DNA of 64,000 bases from Paenibacillus turpanensis (GTDB lineage: Bacteria; Bacillota; Bacilli; Paenibacillales; YIM-B00363), in NCBI RefSeq assembly GCF_011421635.1, contig NZ_WTLI01000004.1, forward strand, positions 124,001-188,000. The letters are read 5' to 3'. This document shows, in pieces, positions 16,293 through 24,884 of this stretch. The notes below the pieces were generated by a model. The model was not told the DNA's origin. It did no database searches and saw only the letters and a list, made by a program, of their open reading frames with translations. Within the stretch, counting starts at the first letter, position 1; each line of letters opens with the position of its first letter. The position numbers and the translations under genes are program-made.

Positions 16293-16952
16293 ATGTCCCG
16301 TATCCTTGCCATATCCGACATTCATGGACATATCGAAGGAGCCCGCAGGCTGCTTGCAGCGGCTTCTTATACACCAGGAAGCGACCAGCTCATGCTGCTG
16401 GGCGATTACATTGATTATGCTTCCGAGACGTGGCCGGCCATCGACTATATTCGGCAGTTAACCGATGAAGGGGCTATCGCCATTGCCGGCAATATGGAAA
16501 CATGGCTTTGCAGCCAACCGCAGGCAGCTTTGGACCATACGGAGCATTCCAGTCCGCTCCCGAGCTCCCGTCTCTCCTACATCGAGACCCTGCCGCTTTA
16601 TATCGAACAAGACGATTATTTATTTGTACACGCGGGGATCCGCAGCGGAATTCCGCTGGAGCAGCAGCTGCCTGCGGATTTAACCGGCATTCGCGAAAGC
16701 TTCTGGACGGTACCCTTCCCTTTCAGCAAGCCTATCGTCTTTGGCCATACCCCGACCTTTAAGCTCGGAGCGCCGTCCGGGCATGTATGGTTTGGTCCCG
16801 GCATGATCGGCATTGATACCGGGGCCAAGCACGGCCTGCGCCTCTCGCTGCTCGATTTAACGAATCGGCAAATCTACTCCTGCTCTACCTCCTCGGGCAG
16901 CTTCTACGAACCTATTTCGTGCTGCGAGTTCCCCATTCAGGCCGCACAATAG
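16293..16952 (+). CDS. Calcineurin-like metallophosphoesterase (PPP type)
   Basis: 219 residues, cytoplasmic. The metal-site motifs are DIHGH (residues 8-12), GDYID (36-40), GNME in place of the usual GNHE (about 67-70), HAG (about 112) and GHT (about 152). The DRG that normally follows GDxV is replaced here by YAS, so it is a divergent member related to diadenosine tetraphosphatase and PrpE-like phosphatases. It begins 13 bp after the ABC ATPase gene and ends the operon, so it may dephosphorylate the imported compound. Confidence 0.78.
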   Translation: MSRILAISDIHGHIEGARRLLAAASYTPGSDQLMLLGDYIDYASETWPAIDYIRQLTDEGAIAIAGNMETWLCSQPQAALDHTEHSSPLPSSRLSYIETLPLYIEQDDYLFVHAGIRSGIPLEQQLPADLTGIRESFWTVPFPFSKPIVFGHTPTFKLGAPSGHVWFGPGMIGIDTGAKHGLRLSLLDLTNRQIYSCSTSSGSFYEPISCCEFPIQAAQ

Positions 16953-16986
16953 AAGCCAACTCGCCCGCCTGCATCCCTCGCCACCT

Positions 16987-17031
16987 AAAAGAAGGAGTCC
17001 TCCCCCATCGGGAAGACTCCTCCTCTTTTTT
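16987..17031. terminator. Terminator between phosphoesterase and anti-sigma genes
   Basis: GGAGTC...GACTCC with an inner TCCC/GGGA pairing, followed by CTCTTTTTT on the plus strand and A/G-rich sequence on the other. It ends the importer operon and could also serve the convergent sigma/anti-sigma pair. Confidence 0.8.
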
Positions 17032-17039
17032 CAACCCCT

Positions 17040-17738
17040 CTATTGCGCCCTGCTTTTCTCTTCATACATACGAATCGTCTCCAGCGCTTTCGCATACTCC
17101 GCTCGCTGCGCCTCAGGCACCTCTTCTGCCTCAGCCCCCGGGGTTACGCCCGTTTGCGCGTATACCGTTTCCCGGATGAGGGTAGCTTCGATATATTCCT
17201 CGTACTCCTGCGGAGTCAGCCTCTCCTTCAGCACCGGATCGCCGTTCAACCGGTCAAAATACGGCTGAATATCCGCATAAAGCTGCTTCAGCTCCTGCCG
17301 CTTCTCCGGCGCCAGTGCCGCGAAATCGATGCTGCTGTAGCCCTGCTTGCCGTAAGCCACCTTCGCCGCGCCAACCTCGCGCATCAGCTTTTCAAACGCA
17401 GGATAATCGGCGCCCAGCGCCTTTTGCGCTCCGCCGAGCTTCATGCCGAAACGCTGGTACTCTTGCAGCGTGACCGTGATCACCTGCTGCTTGAGCTGCT
17501 CGAATGAGCCGTAGATCCGATCGGCCAGACTCGGATTGGCAAACGCCGAGGCTGTCAAGATGACCGCTACCAGTGCGATTGAGGCCGCTAGCCTCGGGAA
17601 TACCCGCCCTTTTGTCCGCTGTGGTCTAGCTTGTGATCTAGTAAGCTTCTCCATTACCATCGAGTCCAATCGCTCCGGCGCTTGCAGGCTTGCCGCTCTT
17701 TTTCGCAGCGAGCCCTCGATTTGACGTTCAAGTTCCAT
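17040..17738 (-). CDS. Predicted membrane-bound anti-sigma factor
   Basis: 232 residues. A basic, cytoplasmic N-terminal region of about 45 residues (MELERQIEGSLRKRAASL) is followed by one membrane segment (LAASIALVAVILTASAFA, about 48-66) and an extracytoplasmic helical domain. The start overlaps the end of an ECF sigma factor gene by 11 bp. I do not recognise the outer domain with confidence; it has similarity in style to DUF3600-type domains. By context it holds the sigma factor inactive until an envelope signal arrives. Confidence 0.7.
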   Translation of the reverse strand: MELERQIEGSLRKRAASLQAPERLDSMVMEKLTRSQARPQRTKGRVFPRLAASIALVAVILTASAFANPSLADRIYGSFEQLKQQVITVTLQEYQRFGMKLGGAQKALGADYPAFEKLMREVGAAKVAYGKQGYSSIDFAALAPEKRQELKQLYADIQPYFDRLNGDPVLKERLTPQEYEEYIEATLIRETVYAQTGVTPGAEAEEVPEAQRAEYAKALETIRMYEEKSRAQ

Positions 17739-18306
17739 GAATATGCTCCTCCTCTAAAATGATTTTCGATCCCTGTATGTTTCTTAGCTTTTGGAGTGCG
17801 GCATGATGCCTGGATTTCACCGTTCCGACCGGCAGATCAAGCAGCTGGGCGATTTCCTCCAACGCATAGCCGTGGTAATAACGAAGCACGATGACGGTAC
17901 GGAGCTTAATGGACAACCGGTCCAGCTCCTTTAGAAGCTCATCCTGAGCCTCCTTCTGAACGATCATTTCTTCCGTTGTAGCTTGAGCGTGCTGCAGCTC
18001 CAGCTTTTGCTGCCTCTCTGCTAACCGGAAGGATCTCCACAAGCTGCGCCGATAGCTGCTCACTTGACGAAGCACAAGCCCATGCAGCCAAAAACGGAAC
18101 GGTCTGCTTTCTTCATAATTACGGTGCGACTTCCAAAGCTGAAAAAATACCTCACTTGCTATTTCCAAAGCATCCCGCTCGTCACGGACAAGCAATTTGA
18201 CCATACGGTACACATCGTCGCGAATATGTGCATACAGCTCGGAAAATGCCGCATCATCCCCAGCCTTCATTCGCTTGATCCACCCGCGTACACTTTCCTC
18301 CATCAT
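17728..18306 (-). CDS. ECF-type RNA polymerase sigma factor
   Basis: 192 residues. Region 2 (FSELYAHIRDDVYRMVKLLVRDERDALEIASEVFFQLWK) and region 4 (LDRLSIKLRTVIVLRYYHGYALEEIAQLLDLPVGTVKSRHHAALQKL) are clear, joined by a charged, Gln-rich linker. The ATG follows a GGGAGGG site. It overlaps the predicted anti-sigma gene, as expected for an ECF pair. The target promoters are unknown and I could not find a clear autoregulatory promoter by eye. Confidence 0.9.
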   Translation of the reverse strand: MMEESVRGWIKRMKAGDDAAFSELYAHIRDDVYRMVKLLVRDERDALEIASEVFFQLWKSHRNYEESRPFRFWLHGLVLRQVSSYRRSLWRSFRLAERQQKLELQHAQATTEEMIVQKEAQDELLKELDRLSIKLRTVIVLRYYHGYALEEIAQLLDLPVGTVKSRHHAALQKLRNIQGSKIILEEEHIHGT

Positions 18307-18750
18307 TAGGGGGGCCCTCCCAAAATCGAAATTTCACCCTATATTGGCTGTGCCGGACGAAAAGGTTCGATTTCCGCACAAAAATTTTTTTGACGATAAG
18401 CTCATTCCAGGCGAAAGCCTATTTTATATCACAAGCAGCGTCATCAAACAAGCGATGTTTCCGATGCGCCGATTCTCCCCTTCGTTTCGACCACTTCATC
18501 ATGCTCCCATGCAAAAAGCTCTTCCAGCTGCAGCGGCTTGAAGAGCTTCTTGTACGTAACGACTTTTTTATTATAAGAAAAACTTCTATCGAAGTCCTTT
18601 CAAAGAAGCAGGTACGTCATTAAGCGGTAGTTTTCCTTGGTATAGAATTTACTCGTTCCGACCTCAGCGAAACTTATAAATTCTATAACGTTGAAAAAGG
18701 CTCCTGCTCCTCAATGATCTGCGTCCAATTGAGGGCTGCAGAAGGATGAA
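18307..18750. other. 444-bp intergenic region without a supported gene
   Basis: The region holds the presumed promoter of the sigma factor gene and, at 18516-18548, a nine-base-pair hairpin (AAGCTCTTC / GAAGAGCTT) not followed by a clean U-tract. A shorter dyad lies near 18709-18734 (CCTCAAT / ATTGAGG). Open frames here lack ribosome binding sites and recognisable protein character. It could be a decayed gene. Confidence 0.5.
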
Positions 18751-19911
18751 TTAAGACGATGGCTTTGTTTGCTGCGGCTTCTGTTCACCATATAAAATCA
18801 AACCGGCTTGCACCTTCGTCATGTTCGAAAAATCGCGTGCCGGACGACCCTGCGCCTGATCAAGCTTGCCGATCCGTTCCATTTGAGCTGCCGTCACAGG
18901 CTGGTCTTGAATCAGTGCATCCATATTGCGGTAGGCAACCTTCTCGGCAAGCTCTCGGTCCCCAAGCGCATCCAGCAGCAGGTACATTCCTTCGATCGCT
19001 TGTTCTTCGCTCTTCAATCCATAGCCGGAATCCGAGCTGAGCAGAAACCGATCCGGAAACTCCTTCATCACCGGAACGAAATCCTCCAGCTTGTGGGAGC
19101 TGTCCGGATTAAACGCGGTGAAGCCCGCAAAAAAATCAGCGTATACGTTCGGGTTGCTGGACAGCAATTCCCGGATCTTTTCCGGGGAATTGTATGCATT
19201 CGCATGGGCAAAAATAAAGCGGGTATCCGGATACGCCTTGATCGCCTCTTTCAGCTTCTCTATAGCGATCCCGTTCGGCGGATCGATATGCAGCAGCAGC
19301 GGCGCTTTATATTCGGCGCACAGCTCGTACAGCTGGGGAAGCACGCCATCCATCGGATGCTTCGTTTTCCAAGCTACCTTGGATAGCACCGGAGAGGCAG
19401 TGGAGGCTGCGGCAATTTCGCCAATGCCGAAGTACCCCTCTTCCAACCGTTGTTTGGCAGCCTCAATGCCGGAAGGCTCCAATAGATTTACTCCCGAAAA
19501 GAACGGAATCACCTTCTCCGGGCTGGCCTGATACGCTTGGAAGGCAACTTCATCAGTCCGGATCGCGGACGGCTCCGATACGTCGCCGAAGAGCACGACC
19601 CGATCCACGCCCAGCCGGTCCCACATCCGTTTCACCGCACTTAGGGATTCCGCCCCTGCGTCGTGGTTATGCGCATCAATCATCGGCATTTCACCGTATA
19701 GATGAATCAGCTCGTCCAAGCTTTTCTTGGCCGCTTCGGCTTGGCCCGATGCCTGCTGTTCAGCCCCCGCCCCTGCTGACGGAGCATTCGCAGCTTGTGC
19801 TGCTGCCGGTTCCTTTGATGTCTCAGCGGAAACGAGCAAGTTATTCAATAAATAGGCGCCGCCAATGCAAGCGAATAACGCCAGTGTCCCGTAGGTAATT
19901 TTCTTTTTCAT
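18751..19911 (-). CDS. Exported amidohydrolase-family protein
   Basis: 386 residues. An N-terminal signal or anchor helix (YGTLALFACIGGAYLLNNLLV, residues 7-27) and an Ala/Gln-rich linker of about 35 residues precede a TIM-barrel amidohydrolase_2 domain. Metal-site motifs are MIDAHNHDAG (about 76-85), GIGEIAAA, LLLHIDPP, FIFAHANA and LLSSDSGYG. Members hydrolyse or decarboxylate small ring compounds, or act on lactones; the substrate here is unknown. It probably acts outside the membrane. Monocistronic. Confidence 0.78.
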   Translation of the reverse strand: MKKKITYGTLALFACIGGAYLLNNLLVSAETSKEPAAAQAANAPSAGAGAEQQASGQAEAAKKSLDELIHLYGEMPMIDAHNHDAGAESLSAVKRMWDRLGVDRVVLFGDVSEPSAIRTDEVAFQAYQASPEKVIPFFSGVNLLEPSGIEAAKQRLEEGYFGIGEIAAASTASPVLSKVAWKTKHPMDGVLPQLYELCAEYKAPLLLHIDPPNGIAIEKLKEAIKAYPDTRFIFAHANAYNSPEKIRELLSSNPNVYADFFAGFTAFNPDSSHKLEDFVPVMKEFPDRFLLSSDSGYGLKSEEQAIEGMYLLLDALGDRELAEKVAYRNMDALIQDQPVTAAQMERIGKLDQAQGRPARDFSNMTKVQAGLILYGEQKPQQTKPSS

Positions 19912-20037
19912 GATTCATATCTTCCCTATCATCGCAGCGTTTTCTCCCCTGCATTTTACACCGATTATATCGGGGATGGATATTTTTGTAAACCATTTTC
20001 TTGGAAGCGCTTTACCAACTGCTGCAGCCACACACGC

Positions 20038-20071
20038 AAAAAAAACGGGCAGCTTCGATCTCGCCGCCCGC
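20038..20071 (-). terminator. Intrinsic terminator after the SPFH gene
   Basis: On the minus strand GCGGGCGGC...GCTGCCCGT is followed by TTTTTTTT. It lies about 40 bp after the SPFH stop codon. Confidence 0.8.
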
Positions 20072-20111
20072 TTGCTTTATGCTGTATTAACTCTCGCATA
20101 GCCTTACTTTC

Positions 20112-20945
20112 TTATTGTCCCACGTTAATAAAAGGTGCTGCTCCTCCGGTTACGTTCGGCAGCTTGCCATCCCACTTCTCGATCGCCTTCAGCTGCGCTT
20201 CGATTTCACGCAATTGGATCAGCTCCGCTGTAACCTCCTGCTTTTGCAGGCGAAGCGCTTCGGCTTGTGCTTGCGCACGCGTAATTTCCTGCTCTTTTTC
20301 GATTTTGATCCGTTCCAAATCGAGCTTCGACTTCAGGGCCTGCTGCTCAGCGATCTGCTTTTGCTCAATTGCACGGTCAAATTCTTCGGAAAACTTAAAC
20401 TCGGTAATGTTGATTTCATCCAGAACCATATTGTAGACTCCCAGCTTATCCGCGAGCACTTCTTTCACCTTCGCGCTGACCTCGGAACGCTTGGAAATCA
20501 AATCTTCCGCCGTATACTGCGCCGTAACCGCCTTTAACGATTCACTGATCGCCGGATCCACAATCCGCGCACGATATTCCAGACCGACCTTCTGGTACAT
20601 ATTGTTCACCGTTGTTCCATCCAAGTGATAGTTTACCGCCAGCGTCGTTGTCACGGTCTGCAAATCGCGGCTCGCCGAAACCTGGCTGCTTTCCGCCTTT
20701 TGCACGCGAACCTCAACAGGAATAACCTTTTGAATAAATGGAATTTTAAAATGAAGCCCTTCCTCCAGCACATTCGGCTGAACGGCCCCCAGCTGAATCA
20801 CAACGCCGCGATGCCCCGCTTCAACGATCGTAAACGAACGAAATCCAAGAATTGCAATCAGAGCCGCGATCAACAGCCCTAACACGAGCTTCCGCATATT
20901 TTTCGGATTTGGATACTGTACTACGTTTTCGGTATTTGTATTCAT
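20112..20945 (-). CDS. SPFH/prohibitin-family membrane protein
   Basis: About 277 residues. A short cytoplasmic N-terminus, one membrane segment (LVLGLLIAALIAILGFRSFTIV, about 18-39), the SPFH domain (GHRGVVIQLGAVQPNVLEEGLHFKIPFI...), and a C-terminal coiled coil rich in Glu, Gln and Lys (EQKQIAEQQALKSKLDLERI), then a short tail. Prohibitin-like SPFH proteins form ring oligomers that organise membrane microdomains or regulate FtsH-type proteases. The ATG at 20945 has AGGGGGAG upstream; a longer frame to 21011 lacks this. Confidence 0.85.
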   Translation of the reverse strand: MNTNTENVVQYPNPKNMRKLVLGLLIAALIAILGFRSFTIVEAGHRGVVIQLGAVQPNVLEEGLHFKIPFIQKVIPVEVRVQKAESSQVSASRDLQTVTTTLAVNYHLDGTTVNNMYQKVGLEYRARIVDPAISESLKAVTAQYTAEDLISKRSEVSAKVKEVLADKLGVYNMVLDEINITEFKFSEEFDRAIEQKQIAEQQALKSKLDLERIKIEKEQEITRAQAQAEALRLQKQEVTAELIQLREIEAQLKAIEKWDGKLPNVTGGAAPFINVGQ

Positions 20946-21083
20946 GATGCTCCCCCTTAGCCTTGATTCAATTTGTTTTTGTTTCCCCACGTTTCTATAC
21001 GTAGGTTTCAAGGAGAGAGTTTCAGGGGGTTGCTGGCAATTGAACCATTGATCCTTCTTAGCGGCTCCGCCCTGCCCGTCCTT

Positions 21084-22991
21084 TTAATGACCGAACGACG
21101 CGAGCGTGTATCCGTTGCGCCCTGCTTGCTTCACCTGATAGAGCGCCTGATCCGCAGTTTGAATAAGCTTTTTCACCATCTCCACTTCGTCGCCGAGCTC
21201 CTCAACAGGCTTGTACACCGCGATCCCTGTGCTGATCGTCACATACGGAGCCGTTTTCGACGTCGCATGCGGAATCGCCAGCCCGGCTACCTGCTCCACC
21301 AGCTTTTGCGCTAATGCTTCTGCGTCCTCGGTCTCCGACATCAGCACAATGGCAAACTCCTCCCCGCCGTACCGCGCCGCCATGCCTCCCGCCTTTTCCG
21401 CTTCCTCCTGAAGGAGAGCAGAAACCTGCTTTAAGCAGTCATCGCCGGCCAGATGTCCATACGTATCGTTATACATTTTAAAATGGTCGATATCCAAAAG
21501 GAGTAAGCTAAACGTGCGCTTTTCTTCCGCTGCCTTCCGCAGCATATAGGCGCTCATCTCGTCAAAATGACGCCGATTCGATATGCCTGTCAAGCCGTCG
21601 ATACAGATTTGGTTTTGCAGCAGCCGGTTCGTCTCTTCCAGCTGAATGGTTCGCTCCCGCACCTTATCCTCCAGCACATTGTTTAAATGCGCCAGCTTTT
21701 CGGCCAGTCCCTCGCTTGAGCTGAATGCCTTTGAAAAGCCGATGGCCAAAACGAACGACTGGGAAACGATAAAAGTAAACAGGCCGAAGGCAAGAAAATA
21801 TCCGCTGTGAATGATTCCCCGATTCGCTAAAATATCGTTAAAAATACTAATCGTCAGCACAACCGCGCCTGCGGCCGTAAACAGAGCTCCGTCTCGTCTT
21901 CGAAAAAAGGCAAGAACAAACACAAAAAGCGCATAGCTGATTGATAAAAGAATAAAAAGCTGCAAATACGGCAAGCCGTTCGTAAAGATTCGCGGCGGAG
22001 TAAGTACGATGAAGCCGATGTAGGAGCCTGCGAAACCGACGATCGCCTGGGCGACCCGCTTATTCATTTCATTCGGATAAATGCGCCGCAAAAATAATGT
22101 AAACGAAATGACGGCCGCGCACATGCAGAAATAATCGATTATAACGACCAGATCCCATGTAATGGGGGGAATCAGCTTATAAATAAACGTTTCCCCAATG
22201 ATGAGGCTGCGTACGGCGATCAACAAGCAAAACAGACCAAAATAAAGCGACGACGGTTCTTTTCTGCGCATCACATATAAGCCGATATGATATACGGTCA
22301 TGACGAATAAGGAACCGATCAGAAACATTTCATAAGCGATGCGAAGCTGCTGCTGACCTACGATAAAAGCATGTTCCCCCAGCACAATACTGTTTACAAT
22401 GCCGCTGCGCTGGTTGCTGAAGTTGGCCACCTGTATGACAAGCTCCGCTTCGCCGGACTCACTATAAAATTGGAGCAGCTGCTTTTCACTGCGGGCAATC
22501 GTTTTCATGGCCGTTTTGCCCACGGTTCCATTGCTGTGCAGCAGCTCCCCATTCACATAAAGCTTGTACGATGCGGATATGGAAGGGATCGACAGCGCCC
22601 ACATTTGTTTTTCGTTAGGCAGCAGAATGCGAAGCGAATAGGTTGCGATGCCGAATCGCGGAAGGCTCCCGCCGACGGCCCCACTATCTTCACTAGAGCG
22701 GTATGTATGCCAGCTTGAAGGCACGTGAATCCGCTCATAGCCCGGTTCCTGAAAAGCAATTTCATTTGGAGTAAGCAGGCGGCTCCAGTAAAAACGCCAT
22801 TCTCCATCCAACTGTGCCGCAGTGCTGGACTTTATCGTCCTTAGATCGATAACGCCGTCTACTGCCTGATTGGGATGATGATCTTGTGTAAAATGGAGCT
22901 GCGTAGGGAATGCTGTAAAGCCCGTGGACAATATCAAAATAGCCAGGATCAAAGAGAAATGTACGATCTTAGGTATTGAATTGTTCGTCAT
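21084..22991 (-). CDS. Diguanylate cyclase with 7TMR-DISM sensor region
   Basis: About 635 residues. A membrane helix (residues 8-28) is followed by an extracytoplasmic jelly-roll-like domain (LDGEWRFYWSRLLTPNEI, ...VHVPSSWH-like segment), then seven membrane segments (about 215-415) typical of 7TMR-DISM receptors. A coiled coil leads to a GGDEF domain with the active-site motif YGGEEF and DIDHFKMYNDTYGHLAGD upstream. The protein should make cyclic di-GMP in response to an extracellular ligand. An RxxD inhibitory site is not obvious. The start at 22991 has GAGGG upstream; the frame extends 53 codons further without support. Confidence 0.9.
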   Translation of the reverse strand: MTNNSIPKIVHFSLILAILILSTGFTAFPTQLHFTQDHHPNQAVDGVIDLRTIKSSTAAQLDGEWRFYWSRLLTPNEIAFQEPGYERIHVPSSWHTYRSSEDSGAVGGSLPRFGIATYSLRILLPNEKQMWALSIPSISASYKLYVNGELLHSNGTVGKTAMKTIARSEKQLLQFYSESGEAELVIQVANFSNQRSGIVNSIVLGEHAFIVGQQQLRIAYEMFLIGSLFVMTVYHIGLYVMRRKEPSSLYFGLFCLLIAVRSLIIGETFIYKLIPPITWDLVVIIDYFCMCAAVISFTLFLRRIYPNEMNKRVAQAIVGFAGSYIGFIVLTPPRIFTNGLPYLQLFILLSISYALFVFVLAFFRRRDGALFTAAGAVVLTISIFNDILANRGIIHSGYFLAFGLFTFIVSQSFVLAIGFSKAFSSSEGLAEKLAHLNNVLEDKVRERTIQLEETNRLLQNQICIDGLTGISNRRHFDEMSAYMLRKAAEEKRTFSLLLLDIDHFKMYNDTYGHLAGDDCLKQVSALLQEEAEKAGGMAARYGGEEFAIVLMSETEDAEALAQKLVEQVAGLAIPHATSKTAPYVTISTGIAVYKPVEELGDEVEMVKKLIQTADQALYQVKQAGRNGYTLASFGH

Positions 22992-23157
22992 GGCGGCCCT
23001 CAATTCGTCTCGGTCTATCTCGTCAGGCGTTCCTAATTGAGCTTGTAATAGTGCAGATTCGCGTTTTTTACGAGTGCCGGAACCTAAATGTTGTAGAGTA
23101 ATCCTACTATTCGACAATTCCCATGATTTCCCTCTTTGAAATAAACCCATTTCAACG

Positions 23158-23200
23158 AAAAAAAAGCAGCTTGAGCCTTATTTGGCTCCAAGCTGCTTAC
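23158..23200 (-). terminator. Intrinsic terminator after the MFS exporter gene
   Basis: On the minus strand AAGCAGCTTGGAGCC pairs with GGCTCAAGCTGCTT, followed by TTTTTT. Confidence 0.88.
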
Positions 23201-23235
23201 TTTAAATGAAGAAAGCGAAACAAATGGACAATTCG

Positions 23236-24702
23236 TTAATGCGTAGGCATTTTCATACCGTTATGCTCTACCTTGACCCGCCGGATGAACAATGCAAGGG
23301 CCAATCCGATAATGCTGACAATCATCGCGAACTGAAACGCTCCTTGAGAGCCGACATTCATCGCCTGCATGATCTCGGTAAGCTCCTTTGGATTAGCCGA
23401 TTGGGCCAAATACTCTCCCATGCCGCTCGTCAAAATACTTACCGCGACCGCCGTTCCAATTGCTCCCCCTACCTGTTGAAGCGTATTAATTACCGCTGTA
23501 CCATGCGGATACAGCTCCATTGGCAGCTGGTTCAAGCCGTTGGTCTGCGCCGGCATCCATACCATGGAAATACCGAACATTAAGCAGATATGCAGCACCA
23601 CAATAAAGAAGATGGACGAGGCCAGCGTAATCTCCGAGAAAAACCACAGCGATGCCGACACGATCGCCAAGCCCGGAATAACCAGTCCGCGCGGGCCGTA
23701 TTTATCGAACATCCGTCCCATTACAGGGGACATAAACCCATTCAATAAGCTTCCCGGAAGCAGCATCAGACCCGCAACAAAAGCGGACAAGCCCATGCCT
23801 TTCTGCAAATAAAGCGGAAGCACGAGCATGGAAGCCAGAATCAGCATCATGCAGGCAAACACCATCAGCAGACCGATGATGAACATCGGATATTTGAACA
23901 CTTGTAAATTCATCACCGGCTGCTTCATCCTAAGCTGACGGATCGTAAAGAGCAGTAAAGCTACCAAGCCTACCGAAATGGATGCGATCACAATCGGGTG
24001 GCCCCATCCCTCGGTGCCTTCTCCAGCTTTACTAAAACCGAATACGACTCCCCCGAAGCCGATAGTCGAAAGCACAATCGATAAGATATCGATTTTCGGA
24101 CGCGTAATGTCCGAGACATTTTCCAAATATAAAAGTCCGAAAACAAGCGCAAATACTAGGAAAGGCAGGGACAACCAAAAGATCCAATGCCAGCTCAAAT
24201 ACTCAATTAATAGCCCCGATACGGTTGGACCGGTCGCCGGAGCAAACATGATCACCAAGCCGATCGTACCCATCGCCGACCCCCGCTTTTCCGGCGGAAA
24301 AATCAGCAGTACCGTGTTAAACAGAAGCGGCAAAAGCAGACCGGTTCCGATTGCTTGCAGCACCCGGGAAACCATGAGCACTTCAAAGGTTGGGGCAAGC
24401 GCGGCCACAATGGTTCCCACAATCGAAAAAGACAACGAGGCGATAAATAACTGCCGTGTGCTGAACCATTGGAGCAGCAGCCCCGAAACCGGCACTAGAA
24501 TGCCAAGGGTCAGCAGGTATCCTGTGGTCAGCCATTGCGCGGTAGTTTCTGTAATATGAAGCACCTGCATTAAATTGCTTATCGCGATATTTAGCGCTGT
24601 TTCGCTGAACATCCCGATAAATCCGCTGACGAGCAGCGCAGTCATAATCGGAACTACTTTATAGGTTCTGCCCATGCTCCCGCTCCCATGTTCTATTTGC
24701 AT
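23236..24702 (-). CDS. DHA2-type MFS multidrug exporter (EmrB/LmrB-like)
   Basis: About 488 residues with 14 predicted membrane segments. Family motifs are the motif C-like APATGPTVSGLL, TTGYLLTLGILVPVSGLL, and RVLQAIGTGLLLPLLFNTVLLIFP in helix 4. LmrB-like proteins export lincosamides or other lipophilic compounds using the proton gradient. The ATG at 24702 has GGAGG five bases before it; the in-frame ATG at 24723 directly abuts its GGAGG and is less likely. It lies downstream of an Old-Yellow-Enzyme gene but is separated from it by a terminator. Confidence 0.88.
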   Translation of the reverse strand: MQIEHGSGSMGRTYKVVPIMTALLVSGFIGMFSETALNIAISNLMQVLHITETTAQWLTTGYLLTLGILVPVSGLLLQWFSTRQLFIASLSFSIVGTIVAALAPTFEVLMVSRVLQAIGTGLLLPLLFNTVLLIFPPEKRGSAMGTIGLVIMFAPATGPTVSGLLIEYLSWHWIFWLSLPFLVFALVFGLLYLENVSDITRPKIDILSIVLSTIGFGGVVFGFSKAGEGTEGWGHPIVIASISVGLVALLLFTIRQLRMKQPVMNLQVFKYPMFIIGLLMVFACMMLILASMLVLPLYLQKGMGLSAFVAGLMLLPGSLLNGFMSPVMGRMFDKYGPRGLVIPGLAIVSASLWFFSEITLASSIFFIVVLHICLMFGISMVWMPAQTNGLNQLPMELYPHGTAVINTLQQVGGAIGTAVAVSILTSGMGEYLAQSANPKELTEIMQAMNVGSQGAFQFAMIVSIIGLALALFIRRVKVEHNGMKMPTH

Positions 24703-24780
24703 ACTAGCCTCCACGTTCTCCATCCTCCAATAACCTTCTCTTTAGTATCTAATTTGGTTTACCGCTTTATCCTATCATGC

Positions 24781-24829
24781 AAAAACGAGGAACAGAACAG
24801 ACAAATTTCTTTAGACTGTTCTGTCCCTC
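24781..24829 (-). terminator. Terminator after the OYE gene, long inverted repeat
   Basis: On the minus strand AGGGACAGAACAGTC pairs almost perfectly with GTCTGTTCTGTTCCT, followed by CGTTTTTGC. The 15-bp arms are longer than usual and could also be a protein-binding palindrome. Confidence 0.7.
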
Positions 24830-24884
24830 TTTCTCGCTGTCTAGGTTAAAATCTCAGTTAAAATGGTACATGCTGACGCTTATC

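Noticed and set aside
18197-18623. Several short open frames near the sigma factor start
   Set aside because: No usable ribosome binding site, no family pattern, and partial overlap with the sigma factor gene.
24781-24829. Mobile-element inverted repeat
   Set aside because: The long inverted repeat is followed by a U-tract at the end of the OYE gene, which is explained by an intrinsic terminator; no transposase or target duplication is seen.
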